Source of the DNA: Gigaspora rosea
Lineage: Eukaryota; Glomeromycota; Glomeromycetes; Diversisporales; Gigasporaceae
Direction: 5' to 3'
DNA length: 64,000 nt
NCBI GenBank assembly: GCA_003550325.1
Contig: QKWP01000856.1
Coordinates: forward strand, 28,887-92,886
Shown here in pieces: positions 57,333-64,000 of the stretch. The position numbers were made by a program, and so were the translations under genes. The notes below the pieces were generated by a model, which saw nothing but the letters and a program-made list of their open reading frames with translations, did no database searches and was not told where the DNA came from. Positions within the stretch are counted from its first letter, which is position 1. Every line of letters begins with the position of its first letter.

Positions 57333-57535
57333 CAGTTGCCTCTCTCTAATCTGAACCTCTCTAAACTAAACACTATTAAACTCTCTCTAAACTGAACAAA
57401 ATCTCCTAGAACATTTGAAAATTTTATTATAAAGTTTGGATAAGCCATATATAACTTTTTGAAAACTGAACTTTCCAAATTTTTACATTGTAAAAAAAGG
57501 CAGTTCTAGCAGTTCGGATTAGAGAGAGTTGACTG
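57333..57535. mobile_element. Tc1/mariner-like MITE inside the MULE
   Basis: Left CAGTTGCCTCTCTCTAATCT and right GGATTAGAGAGAGTTGACTG are inverted over about 24 bp. TA follows on the right; the left neighbour is TG. Extra copies of CTCTCTAAACT lie next to the left end. Confidence 0.65.
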
Positions 57536-58781
57536 TATATAGTAAAACAAAAATGATTATATATAAAAGCGCATTTTAAGTGATTTGGAATTTATTATTT
57601 ATGGTCTTGACTATAAACTACTACATATATACAATAACAGAATCAAATTGCAAGATAAAGAACATTAAGGCAATTAAATAGAATATGATATTCAAAACAA
57701 ATTAAAATCACAGAATTTTTTGTTACTAGTAATTATTAAAATTTTTTTCTTAATTGGATTAGTCTTTTTTTAGAACAGGTCATTCAAAAATTCTTGAATT
57801 AATTGGGCGTATTTAAAATAATGCGCATTATTTTACGTTTATACGGTATAGTGTATTGGTGTATCACATGTTTTTACACTAAATTTGACTGGTATCATAG
57901 TAATTTTTGAATAGTACATAAAATGTAGTTATAATCGCATAGTGTGAACATTCAATGACTACACACTTATAATTTATGAAAGTTAGCTGATCAAATATAG
58001 CTAAGCCAGAATACTTGCAGCAATCTAGTCAAATCTAGTAATAAAGCCAAGCTAATACCACGTGAAATAACATATGAGTATAATAATTTATTATAATTGT
58101 AATCGCTTTATATTTTAGCTATTCTAACTACTCAGTTGCTGGAATCTTGTATAGAAACACATTACGGCAAACAAATTCAGTACCAGTCATCTACAAAAAC
58201 TAGTATTTATAACTAAACTCCATCTATACAGGTATTGACAACACAATGATTATCTGTATTTGTATTTAACCCTGCTTGGGAATTAATAATTATCTCATAA
58301 TTGCTGAATATGGAAGTTAATAGGAAGTCATACGGTGGATTAGTGGCAAACGATCCTTAGTCCTGTGATTTCTGAGCAATTTAGAGCTTCATAGATCATT
58401 AATATAAAAAATTTAGCAATAATGCTGATTGATATTCTGGGTTTTTTGGAAATCACAGGACAGAGAATTGTTTTTGCTACCACTAATCTGATTGGCATGT
58501 TTACTACATGATTACTGTTAAATGAATCATGTGATTGTAAAACCTCAAATTTTAGCGAATTACTATGTGATTACTGCTAAATGAATCACATGATTGTGAA
58601 ATCTCAAATTTTGGCAAATTATCAAGTTTCAAAAGTCATATAATCTCTATTTATACCACAAGTCATGTGACCTTTTAGAAGGGTTAGACTGGGCCAGGCT
58701 GGGCCAGGCCAGAAGAGAAGGGTCAGAGGCCGAAAGGGTGGCATTAACAAAAATAGGGGGTGGGTGGCAATAACAGTTCCC

Positions 58782-59060
58782 AAAAAAACTAAATTAAATT
58801 CTTTAAAAAAAAAAAACTGAATTATTTATATTTACTAAAAAAAAAAAAAACTAAAATATATTTTCTAAAAAAAAAACAAAAAATTTAATTTTTTATTTTA
58901 CATTTTATTTTTTATTAGTACATTTCAAATTTTAGATTTATAAAAATTACCCTATTAGGACTATAACAGATATTATAGGGGTAGAGGTAAGCCAAAGTCT
59001 TATATTTTTCTCTTTAATAGACTCATAAATACTTTTATTAGAAAAATTATAATAAAATTA
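58782..59060. other. A-rich stretch between MULE and retroposon
   Basis: Several A10-14 runs separated by CTAAATTAAATT-like words; could be the decayed 3' tail side of the retroposon that follows on the minus strand. Confidence 0.4.
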
Positions 59061-60960
59061 ATCTGACTACAAAATCAAATCTATTACTATGCTCCTTCTA
59101 ATTTGAAGTCTTAACCTATCTGGCTGCCTCATAGGTGCCCAAATGTGTCTTGTCACACTAATCAAAAGAATTAGAACTTATGGCCAGTCTTATCAAATCA
59201 GAATTTCTTTAAATCCTCCTCTCACCTAGATCTATGGTAAGAATAATCAAACCAACAAGAAAAAAAGCTTGAGAGACAAGAAAAAAAAAGAAAGTAAAAA
59301 GAGGGGAAAGCATTAAAAAACCTATAACAACAACCAAAATTGAACAAAATAAAAGATAAAAGATGAAAGAAACAAAGAGAATTTGTTTTAAAAGTCTTAT
59401 CTAAGTAAATACTCAGTAGAATCTGAGTCTAAAAAAAATGCATCTGAAACAAACTATAATAATTATATAATACTGCATGAAAAAATGCTCTACCTAAGTA
59501 TTATATGTACAAATAAGAAAAGTAAAAGAAACCTAAAATGATACAGGGCTACGCCTAAAAGAATTTCTGAAAAGAAATTTTATTTTAGATTGACCTTACA
59601 AAAAACCTCATATATCATTTATTGTTTATCTCAGTTACCTGAAACTCACTCGTGACTTTAACCCAAATGGTAGGTGCCTTTTTCAATTTAGATAACATAA
59701 ATATTGCTGATTTTATGGAGGGGTAAGCTAGATTTCCCACTTTTTTTGAGATTTCAAAAAGCCCAAAGAGAAATATCAAAGGTACCAAACTTAAAAGGAG
59801 TGTAAGTTTTATGCTTTGAAGAATAATATATCTGAACAAAAATTTACTTCGCCCAAGCTTCTGTAGTTTCTGACAAAAAAGTTCAGGATTGTTGCCCTAC
59901 TACAACTTCCATAGTAATGAAGTCTTCTATTCAAAGAGCCAAACCCAAAAGGAGAGATCTTTTTCAGCTCTATTTCAGTTTTTTTATATCTGATCTAAAA
60001 CCCTATATCCAAGTTGCTTTTAGATAAAGTCTTAGTTATGTACAAAAATATTAACTTCAAAGTTTTCATAGGTCAGGTCATTAGTGAAAATTTTTGTATG
60101 AGGCATCGTTGGAAAAGTATAATTTAAAAAAGATATCTTATATTTTTTTTTTAAATATTAAGGTAAGTCCTTGCTTTTATTTTTATTAAATTTAATAAAA
60201 ACTTATATACTACTGAAAGAAATTTCATTTTTTTAAATCTAATACTAAGAATAAAAAATCAGACATATATCTAAGTAAACCTAAATACTTATCTGTGGCC
60301 TAAACCTACCAGAGTAGCCAAGGCTCACCTAGATTTGTGTATATATAAGAATATCAGATGAAGGTATAAAAAATTTGATCCATTTATACAACCAAGTTTC
60401 AATTTTTTGTAGTGAAATATCAGAAATGTGATTATAACTATCTTGTATATTTTTTGAAAGATTGGGTATAAAAAATTATTAGAAAGAGAAGATGAAGCTT
60501 GAGAGTATATTGCTTGATTTTGAGATCTAGAAATGCAGTATAAGATTCAAATATTTGTATAAATTGCTGATTGATATGAAGTAAGAGTAAAATAGCAAGG
60601 GAGCAGGCAGATTTAGAAGATGTTGTAAGTTCATATAGGTTAGAGATAATATCCAAAAATATCAAACCAGATAAAGTAGAAAGCAAAGAAGGTTGGTTGG
60701 AAAGTTGATGAATTTGAAAGCTATTCAAGTTCATAATTTGAGTATATAGATTTTTAGCAGCTAAATTAGAGATTTCAAGTTTGTTAGAACTTAGTAAAGA
60801 GTCTTTTATAAGTTTAAATAAAGGTTCAGAGGTAGAACAGATAATCTAGTATAAGGGTTCACTTGCTTGTTGGCAGAGGTAATAGGTATTAGAATAAGAT
60901 GGGTTTCTTTGATAAAGAATATATGGAGCAGAGAGATCATCTAAAAGTATTTAATTCTAA
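59060..60960 (-). mobile_element. Old non-LTR retroposon relative, decayed
   Basis: Shares, in the same order and strand, landmarks with the retroposon at 40845-41919: GGCTGCCTCATAGGTGCCC, the ATAATACTGCATG...AAGTATTATATGTAC dyad, and an open frame (59839-59615) with ISKKVGNLAYPSIK against FWQKVGNSAYPLQK. Further upstream on the minus strand (about 60960-60438) a long coding-like frame, interrupted once by TAG at 60846-60848, reads SAPYILYQRNPSYSNTYYL... and MNLNSFQIHQLSNQPSLLST. No reverse transcriptase motif is seen, so the class is inferred from the poly(A)-tailed relative. Confidence 0.45.
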
Positions 60961-61690
60961 AACAGTCAGGGAATATACCAAATTAATATATAAGCAAAAT
61001 TGCCTTCCTGACATTTTTAATTAAAACACCAAGGTAGGTTTAGACTGCCATTTTTTGTATTTTTCAAGGTTTTCGCTTCACTTTTTTGTTTGCTTCGCCA
61101 AAAATCATCAAAATTCGATAATTTGATTGGCCAATTGTCATGTGATTCTACTCCGCTTTAGATGACCCCCAAATTAGGAAATCAGGTTCTAGAATGATTG
61201 ACATAAAAATCCATAGATTTGATTGGCTTTTGCGTTACTCAAGTTCATATTACAGTTTTATAGGATTTTGTATATTTACTTGCTATTGAACGATATACCA
61301 ATAGACAATATAGGCTTATAGTTTCAATAATTCCAAATAATCCCCTGTAATAACACATCTGTGAAAAGGTAAATGAGACCTGAAGTTGTCAAGCTAAGAT
61401 TTAGAATTACAGGAGTGGCAGCTTGCAAATAGTCAAAAAACTGCTAAGTAACTTTTTTTTTCGTTGTTAGATTTAAGCACTTAAGCAAGCGATTTCGCCT
61501 TATAAAATATTATTTATTAAAGATTATTTAAAATCTCTTGTTCACAGATAAGTAATTAAAACACATATGGGTTATTTTTTTAATATTCTTCAGTTTTCTT
61601 ATAACAATATCAAGCACATGTGGTTTACTTATAGCAGTAAAAATGGGTTCATCGTTTCGGGTAGTAATACTAAAGGGGAAATACATCAGC
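60961..61690. other. Intergenic, AT-rich
   Basis: No gene recognised. Confidence 0.45.
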
Positions 61691-62020
61691 AAAATAAATA
61701 TGCGAAATCTTTCAAAAGAAATTGCATACTGAAATCTTTCGAAAGAATTGCGATTGACGCGAAATCTTTCGAAAGAATCGCAATCTTTCGAAAGATTTCA
61801 GTATATTTTTTTTCAAAATATTTCGAAACATATTGCGAAATATTGCGAAATAATGCAAAATATATTGCGCAATATTGCAAAATAGACCAAATAAAACAAT
61901 GCAAACCCTATCTTATTATCTCAATTTGGAGGTCACAGAAGGTAATATTTTACATATTACCGTGTAAATCTGCAGCTTTTTACAATATTTCGCAATATTT
62001 CGCATATTTTCAAAAATTTT
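61690..62020. repeat. Palindromic CTTTCGAAAG and GCGAAATATT repeats
   Basis: GAAATCTTTCGAAAGAAT recurs three to four times between 61705 and 61800 and is itself a palindrome around TTCGAA. ATATTGCGAAATATTGCGAA (about 61830) is inverted by ATATTTCGCAATATTTCGCA (about 61984-62003). The 157-codon frame across it (61567-62040) is a by-product of the repeats. Confidence 0.65.
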
Positions 62021-62238
62021 TAAAATTTTCACATTATTAAATTTTATATTTTTATTAACCCCTCTCCAATCTTTCTTTATCGGCATGCAGCAGATCATTT
62101 CTTATAAAGTTTATGATTAGCGTTAGCCATCTTATTAATTGGTTGCATTTTTACCCGTGATCCGCCACATTTCCTTTTAGACTAAAACGGCGATGATTTT
62201 CATATAAAAATTTTATAAGATCATATCTTATTGATATA

Positions 62239-62288
62239 TCTGATCGTTCTGATCGTTCTGATCATTCTGATCGTTCTGATCATTCTGA
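62239..62288 (+). repeat. 10-bp microsatellite TCTGATCRTT
   Basis: Five consecutive units with G/A variation at one position. Confidence 0.9.
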
Positions 62289-62715
62289 ACATGTCCCAAA
62301 TTTTTTTATCGTATTCGGGTTGTATTTATAATTTTTTATCTGTCACGTGAAAATATACTTGTAGTATTGGTTTACTCGAGAAGATTCGCTCTCTTATATT
62401 TATTTGAGCACTAATCTCCGATTCCTAATAGATTAAATTTTAATTTTTTTACCCGTAACATATAAAATTTTTTTTTCGATTTATTTATTTATTATATTCA
62501 TTTTTTATATCACTTATATAGATATTTGTACACAAAAAAAAATTAATATTAATAAATAAAAAAGAGCCTCTTCCGTAGTAAATTTGTCTAATAAAAGCAA
62601 ACATTTACCTACGCAATTTCAATCTTTTTTTTTCCTTTGTATTGTATATCAAATAAAACCTTGCTTATGCTCGTTTATTCGTTCAATTGAACCTTTGAGC
62701 TAAACTTACGTTGAT
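62289..62715. other. Intergenic, AT-rich
   Basis: No gene or repeat recognised beyond homopolymer runs. Confidence 0.45.
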
Positions 62716-62987
62716 GATCACGTTATCGTTACAGTGATACAAGGCTGTGGAAATGACGTATATAATTTTTGCTAATTCTTAAAATCGACCTGCATAAATT
62801 AATTAATTTTTTCCTGATAGATCTCAATAAATTACCTTGAAAGGAATAATTATTCACATGTTTGCCAAATATATGGTAAATTCTTTATAGAGGTGCATTT
62901 TTATTCTTCTATTTAAAATTTAACTTTCATTGAGTTGCATAAAGTTTTTATAGTACATACGCTTATTTTTATCAACTTAATGTGCTA

Positions 62988-63169
62988 CAGTTCAAACTTG
63001 TTATAATGAAATGATCGATTCCGATATTATTAATAATTTTTTAAAAATTCCCTATCTAACTTCAGTATCGAAAGAATTTTAAATAGACTAGCTTTGAGTC
63101 GAGGTTCATTCTATTGAGATTTTATTTAATCTTCACTATATTGAGAATTCACGTAACGAGATTGACTTG
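62988..63169. mobile_element. pogo/Tigger-like MITE, copy in unit 1
   Basis: Left CAGTTCAAACTTGTTATAAT, right inverse of CAAGTCAATCTCGTTACGTG; TA at 62986-62987 and 63170-63171. The duplication carried it into 63600-63781. Confidence 0.7.
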
Positions 63170-63599
63170 TACTATTATATAACCGTACGTATTCGGGTTT
63201 AGGTATACTTAATAATTTTTATTTGCTAAAATTAATTCGCTTACGTTAAAAAGTATGGTTATTACCGCGACAATATTACAACTTTTTCTATTATTATTTA
63301 TTATTTTTATCATAACTTTAAATCGTTGATCACGTTATCGTTACAGTGATACAAGGCTGTGGAAATGACGTATATAATTTTTGCTAATTCTTAAAATCGA
63401 CCTGCATAAATTAATTAATTTTTTCCTGATAGATCTCAATAAATTACCTTGAAAGGAATAATTATTCACATGTTTGCCAAATATATGGTAAATTCTTTAT
63501 AGAGGTGCATTTTTATTCTTCTATTTAAAATTTAACTTTCATTGAGTTGCATAAAGTTTTTATAGTACATACGCTTATTTTTATCAACTTAATGTGCTA

Positions 63600-63781
63600 C
63601 AGTTCAAACTTGTTATAATGAAATGATCGATTCCGATATTATTAATAATTTTTTAAAAATTCCCTATCTAACTTCAGTATCGAAAGAATTTTAAATAGAC
63701 TAGCTTTGAGTCGAGGTTCATTCTATTGAGATTTTATTTAATCTTCACTATATCGAGAATTCACGTAACGAGATTGACTTG
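63600..63781. mobile_element. pogo/Tigger-like MITE, copy in unit 2
   Basis: Same element as at 62988, shifted by exactly 612 bp, with the same TA flanks; it was multiplied by the tandem duplication and not by a second insertion. Confidence 0.7.
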
Positions 63782-64000
63782 TATTATTATATAACCGTAC
63801 GTATTCGGGTTTAGGTATACTTAATAATTTTTATTTGCTAAAATTAATTCGCTTACGTTAAAAAGTATGGTTATTACCGCGACAATATTACAACTTTTTC
63901 TATTATTATTTATTATTTTTATCATAACCTTAAATCATCCTTTCGAAATAAATTATATTTTAAAAACTGTATTGAAATGCGCTTAGCATTCTATTTAACG

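Larger units (their letters stand above)
52655..58781 (-). mobile_element. Mutator-like (MULE) DNA transposon, 6.1 kb, inactive
   Basis: Terminal inverted repeats of about 171 and 176 bp (52655-52825 and 58606-58781), beginning GGRAACTGYTATTGCCACC and about 80 % identical by eye. Long inverted repeats and the transposase type are as expected for the Mutator superfamily. The flanks are A-rich on both sides, so a 9-bp target duplication cannot be confirmed. The element holds a disrupted transposase (54727-56640, minus), a minisatellite (53060-53600) and a later MITE (57333-57535). Confidence 0.85.
62716..63934. repeat. 612-bp direct tandem duplication
   Basis: GATCACGTTATCGTTACAG starts at 62716 and 63328. 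The two units (62716-63327 and 63328-63934) differ at only about three to five positions by eye. Each contains a TA-flanked MITE. No gene. Confidence 0.95.

Noticed and set aside
61567-62040. 157-codon open frame
   Set aside because: Created by the palindromic GAAATCTTTCGAAAG and GCGAAATATT repeats; the opposite strand is open too, as expected for repeats.

Overview
The window is a very AT-rich, TE-laden eukaryotic nuclear sequence. The tandem family of AIG1/septin-like P-loop GTPases, the hAT, MULE, Tc1/mariner/pogo-like, Helitron-like and Ty3/gypsy remnants and the long AT-rich intergenic stretches best fit an early-diverging fungus, most likely an arbuscular mycorrhizal (Glomeromycotina, Rhizophagus-like) genome. 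That assignment is inference from style and protein family; no rRNA or other marker gene is present. One N at 2761 marks an assembly join.

Region 1 (1-17.6 kb) is the gene-bearing part: five intronless paralogues of one large GTPase family at 1-1593 (-, runs off the left edge), 2747-4351 (-, cut by the N), 6122-7885 (+), 13069-14862 (-) and 15837-17567 (+). All share a G domain with Walker A and DTPG motifs, a Cys/His cluster that could bind metal, and a C-terminal coiled coil. The first two are a tandem duplication whose 3' parts are identical and whose 5' parts differ by about 4-5 %. Each of the five has the same short block (core TTGGCAT, plus a GAAAATTATTTCC-type box in most) about 320-410 bp upstream of its start, which suggests a shared promoter architecture. 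The gaps hold MITEs: a palindromic one inside the upstream region of the 6122 gene, two hAT-type ones with 8-bp target duplications, and pogo-like ones.

Region 2 (17.6-34.1 kb) has no intact gene. It holds the C-terminal end of a dead hAT transposase (18281-18700, -), a 10.9-kb block flanked by inverted Helitron-like ends (19653 and 30511), and inside it satellite arrays with MITEs inserted in them, a composite hAT-type element with an 8-bp duplication (24693-28289), and a 109-bp tandem array.

Region 3 (34.1-43.6 kb) is a nest of insertions. The outermost layer is a hAT-type element bounded by perfect 8-bp duplications (34156-43634). Inside it sits a broken Ty3/gypsy LTR retrotransposon fossil (34398-42151), whose 3' LTR was hit by a poly(A)-ended non-LTR retroposon with a 12-bp duplication, and next to it a 210-bp repeat array arranged as a large palindrome that was itself hit by a TA-flanked MITE.

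Region 4 (43.6-64 kb) is gene-poor. It contains a candidate decayed spliced gene (about 47.3-49.1 kb), a nested MITE pair, a 6.1-kb Mutator-like element with 170-bp terminal inverted repeats and a disrupted transposase ending in a zinc knuckle (52655-58781), an old non-LTR retroposon relative (59.06-60.96 kb), palindromic low-complexity DNA, and a near-identical 612-bp tandem duplication at the right end. The only genes likely to be expressed as protein are the GTPases.
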